Below, piece after piece: positions 1 to 7,141 of a stretch of DNA of 29,456 nt. Below the pieces are notes generated by a model. It was not told the DNA's origin, ran no database searches, and saw nothing but the letters and a program-made list of their open reading frames with translations. Every line of letters begins with the position of its first letter. Position 1 is the stretch's first letter. Made by a program: the position numbers and the translations under genes. Source of the DNA: JBBCJT01 sp037190665 (GTDB taxonomy: Bacteria; Pseudomonadota; Alphaproteobacteria; Acetobacterales; Acetobacteraceae); NCBI GenBank assembly GCA_037190665.1, contig JBBCJT010000227.1, forward strand, positions 1-29,456, read 5' to 3'.

Positions 1-615
1 GTCCTCCAGCATGTCGCCGGGCACCATCCGCTCGACGGTGACGAACACGCGCTTCGAGGCATGGGCGAGCGTGGCGAGTTCCCGCCGCCGCCCCACCCAG
101 ACATTGCCCGCCTCGTCCGCCATCGCGGCATGGAAGGCGCCGGCATCGGGCGCGAGCGCGGGCAGCAGCACGATCGGATCGCCGCCACCGGCGAAGGGAT
201 TGTCGATCACGCGCCAGTCCGGCCGGTGCGCGAGTATGTCGCTGCCGATCACGCCCCGCAGCGGCATGAAGGGCACGCCCTTCTCCGCCGCCTGCAGCAT
301 GGTGTGGATGGCAGGGCAGGTCGCGTCCGTCACCTTCAGCGTGCCGGCCTTCACCGCGGCGGTGAAGCGCGGCGCGAAGCCGGCCTCGCCCAGTGACACG
401 GCGGAGGTCTGGATCTCCGCCACGCAGCCGGCGCCGATCAGCAGGTCGGCCGCGTAGCCCGCGACCGGCACGCCGACCAGCCGCAGGTCGCGCACGCCGC
501 GGCGCACCAGGGCACGCGCGAAGGCGCCGGGGGAGAGCGAGTTGTCCGGCGGCAGCGCCAGCACGGCGCCATCGGGAACCAGGGCGGCGAGGTCATCGAG
601 CGCGAGCGGGGTCAT
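1..615 (-). CDS. CoA-transferase subunit A (family I, glutaconate CoA-transferase-like), 3' end off window
   Basis: 205 codons are visible from an ATG at 615; the frame is still open at base 1, so the C-terminus is missing. The protein resembles the alpha subunit of family I CoA-transferases (glutaconate or 3-oxoacid type), which move CoA between carboxylic acids using two subunits. Family-like stretches include an early Rossmann-type segment (residues about 17-45) and later short runs such as PFMPLRGVIGSD, NPFAGG and GNVWVGRR. In this family the catalytic glutamate is on the beta subunit, which would lie beyond the window edge if present. The next gene, on the same strand, ends 32 bases upstream of this start, so co-transcription is possible. 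The substrate cannot be read from the sequence. Confidence 0.75.
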   Translation of the reverse strand, partial: MTPLALDDLAALVPDGAVLALPPDNSLSPGAFARALVRRGVRDLRLVGVPVAGYAADLLIGAGCVAEIQTSAVSLGEAGFAPRFTAAVKAGTLKVTDATCPAIHTMLQAAEKGVPFMPLRGVIGSDILAHRPDWRVIDNPFAGGGDPIVLLPALAPDAGAFHAAMADEAGNVWVGRRRELATLAHASKRVFVTVERMVPGDMLED

Positions 616-647
616 CGGCACAGACTAGAGCCGGGCCGGCGGCTTCG

Positions 648-1814
648 TCACGCCATCCGCGCGAAGGGATTGGCCAGCCGCGCCGCCAGCACCGCCCAGG
701 CGGTGGGCGCGAGATGCGGGAGGCGCGGGTAGCGGAAATCCGGCTTGGTCGGGTCGATGCCGGTGGACAGGCCGGTGCTGAGGCTCGGCACGTCCGTCGC
801 GTAGAGCAGGCCCGAGGCCGAGACCTGCCGGCGCAGAAAGCCGCCCGCGCGCGCTGCCGCCTCGTCCTGCCCCGCCATGCGCAGCGCCAGCGCGGCGATG
901 GCCGTGCCCTCGGTCCACGCGCCGTCCCGGTCGTCGTTGAAGTCGAACCCGTCGCCCGCCGCGTGATACGCGCGCACCCAGTCGAGCGCGCCGCGCCGGG
1001 CCGGCGGCATGTCGCGTGCGATCAGCGGCCAGAGATTGGCGTCGAGCGCGGAGAACCGGTTGAGCGCGCCGTCGGGCGTGAGGCCGGCGAGGTAGCGCCG
1101 CTCCCCCGCATCCCACATCGACTCCACGAAGGCGGCGGCGTGCGCCGCCTCCTCCCGCCGGCCGAGCCGGCCGAAGGCGGCGACGAGGTCGATGTTGTGC
1201 TCGGTGGAGACCCAGGCGAGCGGCGCGGGGTTCGGCTCGTGGCCGATGAAGCCGCCGCGGAAGCCCTGCTTGACCCGCTGCGTCGCCGCCACCCAGTCCG
1301 CCGCGCGCCGCGCCGCCGCGCGGAACGGCGGCTCCCGCAGCGTCTCGTCCAGCGCGAGCCAGAGCAGCATCGCCCAGGCGACCACGCCGGTGGCGGTGCC
1401 GACCTGATAGCCATCCTCCACCCACCGCGCCGCCGCCGCGTCCCACCAGCCCGGCAGCCGCGCCGTCGGCGGGCCGGCGACGTAGGCGTTACGCAGCCGC
1501 CCGTCGCGGAAATGGCGGTCGGTGTCCTGGTTGAGCGCGAGGGCGAGGCCGATGCGGCGCGCGGAGGCTGCATCCCCCATCGCCAGGAAGGCGAGGCCCG
1601 CCAGCGCGTTGTCGTACACATAGGCGGTCTGGCGGTGGGTACGGGCGAAATCGCCTTCCATCCCCGCCTCCCAGGACAGCAGCAGGCAGGGGGCGTCGTC
1701 GGGCGTGAGCCGGGCCCGCATCGCGGCGTGGCACAGCTCCGCGAGCCCCGCCCAGGGGTCGGCGGCAAGGGCGGGCGCGGCGAGGCCGGCGGCGAGGAGG
1801 GAACGTCGCTGCAT
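648..1814 (-). CDS. Secreted six-hairpin glycosidase-like protein of unknown function
   Basis: 388 aa from an ATG at 1814. The N-terminus MQRRSLLAAGLAAPALAADP has a twin arginine followed by a small hydrophobic stretch and an Ala-rich cleavage site, so export (Tat or Sec) is likely. The mature part has repeated helical segments rich in Trp, Ala and Tyr (for example WVEDGYQVGTATGVVAWAM and FDFNDDRDGAWTEGTAIAAL), the look of the alpha/alpha-toroid (six-hairpin) fold used by many glycosidases and lyases. Acidic residues in DDRDGAWTEG are plausible active-site candidates, but this is inference. The frame stays open upstream over the divergent MFS gene; I chose the start that leaves an intact signal peptide. 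The start codons of this gene and the MFS gene are only 42 bases apart. Confidence 0.6.
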   Translation of the reverse strand: MQRRSLLAAGLAAPALAADPWAGLAELCHAAMRARLTPDDAPCLLLSWEAGMEGDFARTHRQTAYVYDNALAGLAFLAMGDAASARRIGLALALNQDTDRHFRDGRLRNAYVAGPPTARLPGWWDAAAARWVEDGYQVGTATGVVAWAMLLWLALDETLREPPFRAAARRAADWVAATQRVKQGFRGGFIGHEPNPAPLAWVSTEHNIDLVAAFGRLGRREEAAHAAAFVESMWDAGERRYLAGLTPDGALNRFSALDANLWPLIARDMPPARRGALDWVRAYHAAGDGFDFNDDRDGAWTEGTAIAALALRMAGQDEAAARAGGFLRRQVSASGLLYATDVPSLSTGLSTGIDPTKPDFRYPRLPHLAPTAWAVLAARLANPFARMA

Positions 1815-1856
1815 GCGGGCATGCAACGCCTGCCGCGCTGCCGCGTTCAAGGCCGA

Positions 1857-3311
1857 ATGTCCTCCCCGCCTGTCGCCCTCAAGCCTGCCGCGATCGAGAC
1901 CGACGTCCCCTCCCGCCTCGACCGCCTGCCCTGGTCCCGCTTCCATTGGCACGTGATCGCCGCGCTGGGGATCACGTGGATCCTCGACGGGCTGGAGGTC
2001 ACGCTGGTGGGCGCGCTCGGCGCGGCCATCGCGGAAAGCCCGGGGCTGGGCATGAACGAGGCGTCCGTGGGCTTCGCCGCCTCCGCCTATCTCGCAGGCG
2101 CGGTCAGCGGCGCGCTGCTGTTCGGCTGGCTCGCCGACCGCTACGGGCGCAAGCGGCTCTTCATCATCACCCTGCTGGTGTACGTGGCCGCCACGGTCGC
2201 GACCGGCCTCGCCTGGGACCCGTGGTCCTTCGCGCTGTTCCGCTTCCTCACCGGGGCGGGCATCGGCGGCGAGTACTCGGCCATCAACTCCGCGATCCAG
2301 GAGCTGATCCCCGCCCGGCGGCGCGGCCACACCGATCTCGCGATCAACGGGTCCTTCTGGGTGGGGGCGGCGATCGGCGCGCTCGCCTCGCTGGTCGTGC
2401 TCGACAAGGCGCTGTTCCCCGGCGACTGGGGCTGGCGCTTCGCGTTCGTCGCGGGCGGGCTGATCGCGCTGGTGGTGCTGCCGCTGCGCCGCTTTCTGCC
2501 GGAAAGCCCGCGCTGGCTGATGACGCACGGCCGCGCCGACGAGGCCGCGCGCGTCGTGACGGAGATCGAGGACCGGGTCGCCGCCCAGCATGGCCACGCC
2601 TTCCGCACCTGGCCCACGCACGCGATCCGGCTGCACCCGCGCCGGTCCACCGCGCTCGCCGAGGTGATCGGCGTGCTGGTCCACGTCTATCCGCGCCGCT
2701 CGGCCGTGATCCTCGCGCTGATGACGGCGCAGGCCTTCTGCTACAACGCGATCTTCTTCACCTACGCGCTGATCCTCACGCGGTTCTACGGCATCCCGAG
2801 CGACACGGTCGGGCTGTTCCTGCTGCCCTTCGCGGTCGGCAACTTCCTCGGGCCGCTGCTGCTCGGGCGGCTGTTCGACACGGTGGGGCGGCGGCGGATG
2901 ATCTCCACCACCTACGCCATCTCCGCCGTGCTGCTCGCGGCGACCGGCTACGCGTTCAGCATCGAGGCCATCGGCCCGTGGCAGCAGACGGCGGCGTGGA
3001 CGGTGATCTTCTTCTTCGCCTCGGCCGCCGCCTCGTCGGCCTACCTGACCGCGGGCGAGAGCTTCCCGCTGGAGATGCGGGCGCTGGCCATCGCGGTGTT
3101 CTACGCCTTCGGCACCGCGCTCGGCGGCATCGCGGGGCCGGCGGTGTTCGGCGTGCTGATCGCCGAGGGATCGCGCATCGGCATCTTCATGGGCTACCTG
3201 CTCGGCGCCGCGCTGATGGCGGCCGCGGCCTTCATCGCGTGGCGCTTCGGGCTGGATGCCGAACGCCGGCCGCTGGAGGAGGTGGCGACCCCGCTCGCGC
3301 GGGCGGAATAG
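1857..3311 (+). CDS. MFS transporter (sugar/aromatic-acid porter-like)
   Basis: 484 aa with about 12 predicted membrane segments. Family motifs are clear: the loop 2-3 signature DRYGRKR at residues 94-100, RFLTGAGIGGEY at 129-140 and PESPRW at 215-220 in the central loop. The acidic residue in TM1 (ILDGLE, D44) is typical of proton-coupled organic-acid and aromatic-acid members. It probably moves a small organic acid or sugar across the inner membrane in symport with protons; the substrate is unknown. The ATG at 1857 is used because the long upstream extension is antisense to the neighbouring gene and has no membrane-protein character. It is divergent from the secreted protein gene, and its stop lies 6 bases from the stranded 3' end of gpt. 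Confidence 0.85.
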   Translation: MSSPPVALKPAAIETDVPSRLDRLPWSRFHWHVIAALGITWILDGLEVTLVGALGAAIAESPGLGMNEASVGFAASAYLAGAVSGALLFGWLADRYGRKRLFIITLLVYVAATVATGLAWDPWSFALFRFLTGAGIGGEYSAINSAIQELIPARRRGHTDLAINGSFWVGAAIGALASLVVLDKALFPGDWGWRFAFVAGGLIALVVLPLRRFLPESPRWLMTHGRADEAARVVTEIEDRVAAQHGHAFRTWPTHAIRLHPRRSTALAEVIGVLVHVYPRRSAVILALMTAQAFCYNAIFFTYALILTRFYGIPSDTVGLFLLPFAVGNFLGPLLLGRLFDTVGRRRMISTTYAISAVLLAATGYAFSIEAIGPWQQTAAWTVIFFFASAAASSAYLTAGESFPLEMRALAIAVFYAFGTALGGIAGPAVFGVLIAEGSRIGIFMGYLLGAALMAAAAFIAWRFGLDAERRPLEEVATPLARAE

Positions 3312-3317
3312 GTCCGC

Positions 3318-3374
3318 CTACGCGCCGCTCTTGACGATCGGCGCGACGAATTGCGGCTCGGTGTCCCAGGGGAA
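3318..3374 (-). pseudogene. gpt: Stranded original 3' end of gpt
   Basis: Read on the minus strand these 57 bases encode FPWDTEPQFVAPIVKSGA and a stop. This matches the C-terminus of the intact gpt (FPWDTEPQFVIPIAKSSPKTS) about 2 kb away, and the conserved FVxPI ending seen in E. coli Gpt. It has no start and no upstream reading frame. It is best explained as the end of the ancestral gpt, cut off when the ATPase/RloB element integrated. Confidence 0.85.
3345..3374. repeat. Direct repeat, left copy (candidate attL)
   Basis: 30-base sequence starting gacgaattgcggctcg. It matches 5399-5428 in 29 of 30 positions (t/c at position 7). Sequence to the left continues as the ancestral gpt end, and sequence to the right is low-GC foreign DNA. 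This is the arrangement left by site-specific recombination in a gene 3' end. Confidence 0.8.
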
Positions 3375-3469
3375 AAAGGGACAAGCGAAGCAGAATCCAA
3401 TGAGGGTGCACAGGCCATTCCGGCTTCAGCAAGGCCGAATTAGCATGCCACATATGACTCCCTTCGGGG

Positions 3470-3495
3470 AAATTCGACAGAATTCCGTTGAATTT
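3470..3495. promoter_or_regulatory. Spaced inverted repeat AAATTC/GAATTT upstream of the ATPase gene
   Basis: AAATTC at 3470-3475 and GAATTT at 3490-3495 form a 6-bp inverted repeat with 14 bases between. The near-repeats ATTCGACAG and ATTTGACAG also lie here. The right arm overlaps the candidate -35, so the site could be an operator. The arms are short and could be chance in an AT-rich stretch. Confidence 0.25.
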
Positions 3496-3516
3496 GACAG
3501 GAGAAACACATATAGC
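3488..3516 (+). promoter_or_regulatory. Candidate promoter for the ATPase/RloB operon (leaderless)
   Basis: TTGAAT at 3488-3493 and TATAGC at 3511-3516 are separated by 17 bases, close to the sigma-70 consensus. Transcription would start at about 3522-3523, on the ATG itself, implying a leaderless mRNA. This fits the absence of a well-placed ribosome site: the only AGGAG (3499-3503) is 18 bases from the start codon. Confidence 0.4.
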
Positions 3517-3521
3517 AATGC

Positions 3522-4748
3522 ATGATCTACCGGATCGAGATTGAGAACTTTTACTCCATTCGCGATCAGCAGGTGCTTGATCTCCGAGTGTCGAAAAGCG
3601 TGCCCGACTTTCCCGAACGCTTTGCTCAGATCTTTCCGAACTCCGAAGAACGAGTGGCTAAGACCATTGCCCTATTCGGGCCAAACGGCTCAGGGAAGTC
3701 GACCGTGCTTCGAGCACTCGCCTTTGTGAGTTGGTTTTTGGGTAACAGCTTTCAGCATCGAGGAACCCTTCCGCTAGAGCGATTTGCCGACAAAGATTCA
3801 GCCAATCGGCCGATCCGCCTTGCGATCGAACTGGGTGGCCGGCTTGATCTTTCCATCTCCGCCGAGGCCTTTGACGATGCTGCGGCGGAAGGGGACTTTG
3901 GCACGTTTCGCTACGAACTTGAGCTTCAGTCGAAAGAGGGTCTCATTCGAAGCGTGAGCCATGAGGCGCTCCGCATGAGGCGCCAAGGTCAAGGCAAGTG
4001 GCAACGCGTGTTTGAGAGAGGTTTGGATCGCTCTGTCGCTGGATCGAAGACCTTTTCCTTGGCCGGCTTTTCACAGGTCGTGGACAAAATTCGAGAGGAC
4101 GCAAGCGTCGTCGCGACTCTTGCACTCTTTGAGCATCGAGCCTCGAAGACGATTTCCGATGTGGCAGCCACTGTTTTCCGAAATATTCTGACCGATCGGA
4201 CCGACTTTAACGACCAAGATGTCATTCAGTATCTTGCGCGGAATCCACAGACTGTAGCCGTGCTCAATCGTGAACTCCAGCGCATCGATCTTGGCATTGA
4301 GGAGATGCGTATCGAACAGGCGGCTAGCGGCCCAATCGCGCTTTTTAAACATCAAGGACTTCATCTCGACATGCCCTGGTTCTTAGAGAGTCAAGGCACG
4401 CGATCTTTCATTCGCATCTTTCCGCTGGTTCTTCTCGCGCTCCAACAAGGCGGTGTTGCGATCATTGATGAGCTTGACCAGTCAATTCATCCGCTAATTT
4501 TACCTGAGATTATACGCTGGTTTTATGATCCGGAGCGAAATCCACACAACGCGCAACTCTGGATGTCGTGCCATTCAGCCTCACTACTTGACGATCTGAC
4601 GAAGGAAGAGGTGGTCTTCTGCGATAAGGACAACTTCGGCCGAACGTCGGTGTACAGTTTGATGGACGTTGGGGCAGTGCGCCGGACTGACAATCTCTAC
4701 AAGAAGTACCTCGGTGGTGCTTACGGCGCGGTTCCACAAGTCGGATGA
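3522..4748 (+). CDS. ABC/SMC-type AAA ATPase (COG1106/RloA-like), probable defence protein
   Basis: 408 aa. Walker A GPNGSGKST is at residues 53-61 after an N-terminal strand typical of RecF/SMC-like ATPases (IENFYSIRD). A long central insertion is followed by an ABC-signature-like ESQGTRSF (289-296), Walker B VAIIDELD (312-319, D316/E317) and an H-loop CHSAS (H351). This is the architecture of the COG1106 ATPases paired with RloB or TOPRIM nucleases in RM-linked and abortive-infection loci (compare RloA, PARIS AriA, OLD, Septu). It likely senses a phage cue and uses ATP to control its partner; that is inference. The stop overlaps the next start by 4 bases (ATGA), so translation is coupled. 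G+C is lower than in flanking genes. Confidence 0.8.
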   Translation: MIYRIEIENFYSIRDQQVLDLRVSKSVPDFPERFAQIFPNSEERVAKTIALFGPNGSGKSTVLRALAFVSWFLGNSFQHRGTLPLERFADKDSANRPIRLAIELGGRLDLSISAEAFDDAAAEGDFGTFRYELELQSKEGLIRSVSHEALRMRRQGQGKWQRVFERGLDRSVAGSKTFSLAGFSQVVDKIREDASVVATLALFEHRASKTISDVAATVFRNILTDRTDFNDQDVIQYLARNPQTVAVLNRELQRIDLGIEEMRIEQAASGPIALFKHQGLHLDMPWFLESQGTRSFIRIFPLVLLALQQGGVAIIDELDQSIHPLILPEIIRWFYDPERNPHNAQLWMSCHSASLLDDLTKEEVVFCDKDNFGRTSVYSLMDVGAVRRTDNLYKKYLGGAYGAVPQVG

Positions 4749-5308
4749 GCAGAAGGCGTGCGAGTATCCGCCAACGGGCGCCCGTCTTCCTCGGCTGCGA
4801 GGGCGAGTCCGAACAGGGCTACGGACAACTCCTCAATGAGCTGTTGCATGCGGCGCGCCTGCCTTTCCATCTGGAAGTAGTCAATCTAGGTCGCGGAGCT
4901 GGTGACCCAATCACCCGTATTCAGCGCGCTGGGGTGGAGATCGAACGCCGCAGGAACCGGCGCTCAGAATTCAAGCACAAGGCCGTCCTTCTTGATTCGG
5001 ATCAAATTGTCGATGCTGCCTATCGACAAGCAGCAGAACAACTCGCGCGCCAACTCGGGATAAATATCATCTGGCAAGAACCTTGCCATGAGGCGTTGTT
5101 ATTGCGCCACCTTGATGGCTGTAGCCAGCGCAGGCCGCCGACTACGCCGAGTGCACAGACTGCTCTGCAGGCTGCGTGGCCCGAGTACGCAAAGCCGATG
5201 ACAAAGCTTCTGCTCGCGCGCCGTCTTGGCCTCGTCGAGGTCCGGCGCGTCGCCACCGTTGAGGTGGCTCTCGCAACTCTTCTGCGCACGATCAGGTTGC
5301 TACCTTAA
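4745..5308 (+). CDS. RloB-like (TOPRIM-type) putative effector
   Basis: 187 aa. The N-terminus VFLGCEGESEQGY (residues 14-26) gives the conserved acidic EGE.E motif of the RloB/TOPRIM fold, and VLLDSDQ (81-87) gives the DxD metal-binding motif. EPCHEALLLRHL (112-123) corresponds to the NPxFExWLLLH signature of RloB proteins. The basic N-terminus (SRRRASIRQR) is also usual. These acidic residues suggest a metal-dependent nuclease acting on nucleic acid, released or directed by the ATPase encoded just upstream (ATGA overlap). No biochemical activity is established for this protein. The length is near that of compact family members, so it seems intact. Confidence 0.7.
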   Translation: MSRRRASIRQRAPVFLGCEGESEQGYGQLLNELLHAARLPFHLEVVNLGRGAGDPITRIQRAGVEIERRRNRRSEFKHKAVLLDSDQIVDAAYRQAAEQLARQLGINIIWQEPCHEALLLRHLDGCSQRRPPTTPSAQTALQAAWPEYAKPMTKLLLARRLGLVEVRRVATVEVALATLLRTIRLLP

Positions 5309-5362
5309 ACGCAGTAACCGGCTTGGCGTTGAGCCTCCGCTCGTGGGTGCCCAGCAAAGTTC

Positions 5363-5845
5363 TCAAGAGGTTTTTGGGCTTGATTTCGCTATAGGAATGA
5401 CGAACTGCGGCTCGGTGTCCCAGGGGAACAGGATCCACGTGTCCTGGGACACTTCCGTGATGAACGAGTCCACCAGCGGCCGCCCCTTCGGCTTGGCGTA
5501 GATCGTCGCGAAATGCGCATGCGGCAGCAGCCCGCGCACCACGCGCGCGGTGGTGCCGGTGTCCACCAGATCGTCCACCACCAGCCAACCCGTCCCGTCG
5601 CCGGCGGCTTCCGGCGGCTTGATGACGCGCGGGCCGAGCAACTCTTCCTCGTCGTAGGTCGCCACCGACACGCTCTCGATCAGCCGGCAGTCCAGTTCGC
5701 GCGCGACGATGGCCGCCGGGATCAGCCCGCCGCGCGTGATTGCGACGATGCCGCGCCACGGCGCGCGATCCAGCAGCCGCCAGGCCAGCGCGCGCGCGTC
5801 GCGATGAAGCTGGTCCCAGGTGACCGTGTAGTAGTGCTGCGCCAT
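5363..5845 (-). CDS. gpt: Xanthine(-guanine) phosphoribosyltransferase
   Basis: 160 aa; converts xanthine or guanine plus PRPP to the nucleotide (purine salvage, cytosol, peripheral membrane in E. coli). It closely follows E. coli Gpt: start YYTVTWDQLHRDARALAWRL, RGGLIPAAIVAREL, the PRPP-binding loop VVDDLVDTGTTA, the hood segment TIYAKPKGRPLVD and the end FPWDTEPQFV. The last 11 residues (IPIAKSSPKTS) are encoded by the inserted element, and the ancestral ending is stranded at 3318-3374. Length remains normal, so the insertion rebuilt the gene rather than breaking it. The start overlaps the csaA stop by one base (TGATG), so the two are translationally coupled. Confidence 0.93.
   Translation of the reverse strand: MAQHYYTVTWDQLHRDARALAWRLLDRAPWRGIVAITRGGLIPAAIVARELDCRLIESVSVATYDEEELLGPRVIKPPEAAGDGTGWLVVDDLVDTGTTARVVRGLLPHAHFATIYAKPKGRPLVDSFITEVSQDTWILFPWDTEPQFVIPIAKSSPKTS
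5399..5428. repeat. Direct repeat, right copy (candidate attR)
   Basis: Matches 3345-3374 at 29 of 30 positions. It encodes the gpt segment FPWDTEPQFV on the minus strand. To its right is the body of gpt; to its left is element DNA that supplies the new C-terminal codons and stop. Confidence 0.8.
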
Positions 5846-6186
5846 CAGAACAGTTTGCCGCCGTCCGGCACCTTCAGGTCGGGGCGGATCAGCACCACCG
5901 CGCCCTCGGCATCGGGCATGCCGAGGCACAGCACCTCGCTGACGAACTTGCCGATCTGGCGCGGCGGGAAGTTCACCACCGCGCAGACCTGCCGGCCGAT
6001 CAGCCGGTCCGGCGTGTAGTGCACGGTGAGCTGGGCGGAGGACTGCTTCACCCCGATCTCGCCGCCGAAATCGACCCACAGCTTGATCGACGGCTTGCGC
6101 GCCTCCGGATATGGCTTCGCGTCCACCACCGTTCCCACGCGGATGTCCACGCGCTCGAAATCCGCAAAGGCGATCGTCTCTGTCAT
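5845..6186 (-). CDS. csaA: CsaA-type tRNA-binding domain protein
   Basis: 113 aa, the size of CsaA. The domain is an OB-fold of the EMAP-II/Trbp111 type. Seen motifs are FERVDIRVGTVVDAKPYPEARKPS near the start (given here in parts: DIRVGTV, PEARKPS), KQSSAQLT at the middle, and VVNFPPRQIGKF with SEVLCLG toward the end. Family members bind tRNA and have been described as export-related chaperones in Bacillus. The ATG at 6186 is chosen because the domain begins at residue 9; the open frame upstream is the divergent SDR promoter region. It is the first gene of a csaA-gpt unit. Confidence 0.88.
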   Translation of the reverse strand: MTETIAFADFERVDIRVGTVVDAKPYPEARKPSIKLWVDFGGEIGVKQSSAQLTVHYTPDRLIGRQVCAVVNFPPRQIGKFVSEVLCLGMPDAEGAVVLIRPDLKVPDGGKLF

Positions 6187-6304
6187 GGCTGCAGGATGAC
6201 AGCCCCCGCCCGCGGTTGCCAAGGCGAGGGCCGGGCGCGGCCTGGGTACAAGCCAAGGACCCGTGCCGTTGGTATGCTCTGCCCCGGCATTCACGAGGAC
6301 AGAC

Positions 6305-7066
6305 ATGGCCGATCCGTTCGCGGCATTCCGGCTGGACGGCAAGCGCGCGCTGGTGACGGGCGCGTCCAAGGGCATCGGGCGGGAGGCAGCGAAGGCGCTC
6401 GCCGCCGCGGGCGCGCGCGTCACGCTGCTGGCGCGCGACGGCGGATTGCTCGCGACCGCGGTCGCCGAGATCCGCGCGGCGGGGTATCAGGCCGAAAGCA
6501 TCGTCTGCGACGTGACCGACACGGTGGCGATGCGCCAGGCGGTGGAGGCGACCGGCCCGTTCGACATCCTGTTCAACAACGCCGGCGTGAACCGCCCCCG
6601 CCCCTTCCTGGAGGTGGAGGAGGAAACGTTCGACCTGATCATGAACGTGAACGTCCGCGCCGCCTTCATGGTCGCGCAGGCGGTCGCGCGCGGCATGGTC
6701 GCGGCCGGGCTGCAGGGGGTGATCGTCAACACCTCCTCCCAGATGGGCCATGTCGGCGGTCCGCGGCGGGTGCCCTACTGCGCGTCCAAGCACGCGGTGG
6801 AGGGGATGACGAAGGCGATGGCGCTGGAACTCGCGCCGCACGGCATCCGCGTGGCCGCGATCGCGCCCACCTTCATCGAGACGGAGATGACGCGGACGAT
6901 GTTCGCCGAACCCGCCTTCCTCGCCGACGTGCGCGCCCGCATCCCGCTCGACACGCTGGGCGCGCCGCCGGACGTGACGGGTGCGCTGCTCTACCTCGTC
7001 TCCCCCGCTGCGCGGCTGGTGACGGGGTCCTCGCTGCTGGTGGACGGGGGCTGGACGGCGCAGTGA
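6305..7066 (+). CDS. Short-chain dehydrogenase/reductase (FabG/gluconate 5-dehydrogenase-like)
   Basis: 253 aa classical SDR, NAD(P)-dependent. The cofactor loop TGASKGIG is at residues 18-25, NNAG at 91-94, the catalytic Ser at 144/145 and the YxxxK pair at Y158/K162 (YCASK). The C-terminal DVTGALLYL and GSSLLVDGGWT are typical. The start at 6305 follows GAGG at suitable spacing. The start FRLDGKRALVTG resembles gluconate 5-dehydrogenase and 3-oxoacyl reductase relatives, but the substrate is not determined. Divergent from csaA and followed by the binding protein gene on the same strand. Confidence 0.88.
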   Translation: MADPFAAFRLDGKRALVTGASKGIGREAAKALAAAGARVTLLARDGGLLATAVAEIRAAGYQAESIVCDVTDTVAMRQAVEATGPFDILFNNAGVNRPRPFLEVEEETFDLIMNVNVRAAFMVAQAVARGMVAAGLQGVIVNTSSQMGHVGGPRRVPYCASKHAVEGMTKAMALELAPHGIRVAAIAPTFIETEMTRTMFAEPAFLADVRARIPLDTLGAPPDVTGALLYLVSPAARLVTGSSLLVDGGWTAQ

Positions 7067-7141
7067 CACCGGCCCGGCCGGGCCGGCTTCCCTGAACTGC
7101 GAATGCGCCGCATTATCGGGGCTTCCTCTCGGAGAGTCGCG

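Larger units (their letters stand above)
3345..5428. mobile_element. Small integrated element in gpt 3' end carrying ATPase + RloB-like pair
   Basis: A 2,054-bp unit bounded by 30-bp direct repeats at 3345-3374 and 5399-5428. The interior is lower in G+C (sampled lines 45-67% against 70-80% around it). It holds only two genes in the same orientation, both facing away from gpt transcription. The right end supplies a replacement gpt C-terminus (IPIAKSSPKTS) that agrees with the ancestral one at protein level (FVxPIxKS) while differing at the base level, so the element appears to carry a gpt end from another host. No integrase, transposase or terminal inverted repeat is visible; mobilisation would need a recombinase in trans, or the integrase has been lost. 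Confidence 0.7.

Noticed and set aside
393..1856. Long N-terminal extension of the MFS transporter
   Set aside because: Arg-rich low-complexity sequence antisense to the secreted six-hairpin-like gene; the transporter starts naturally at 1857.
3376..3521. Possible small gene or integrase remnant at the left end of the gpt insert
   Set aside because: No frame with a start, ribosome site and family resemblance; the stretch is better explained as the promoter region.
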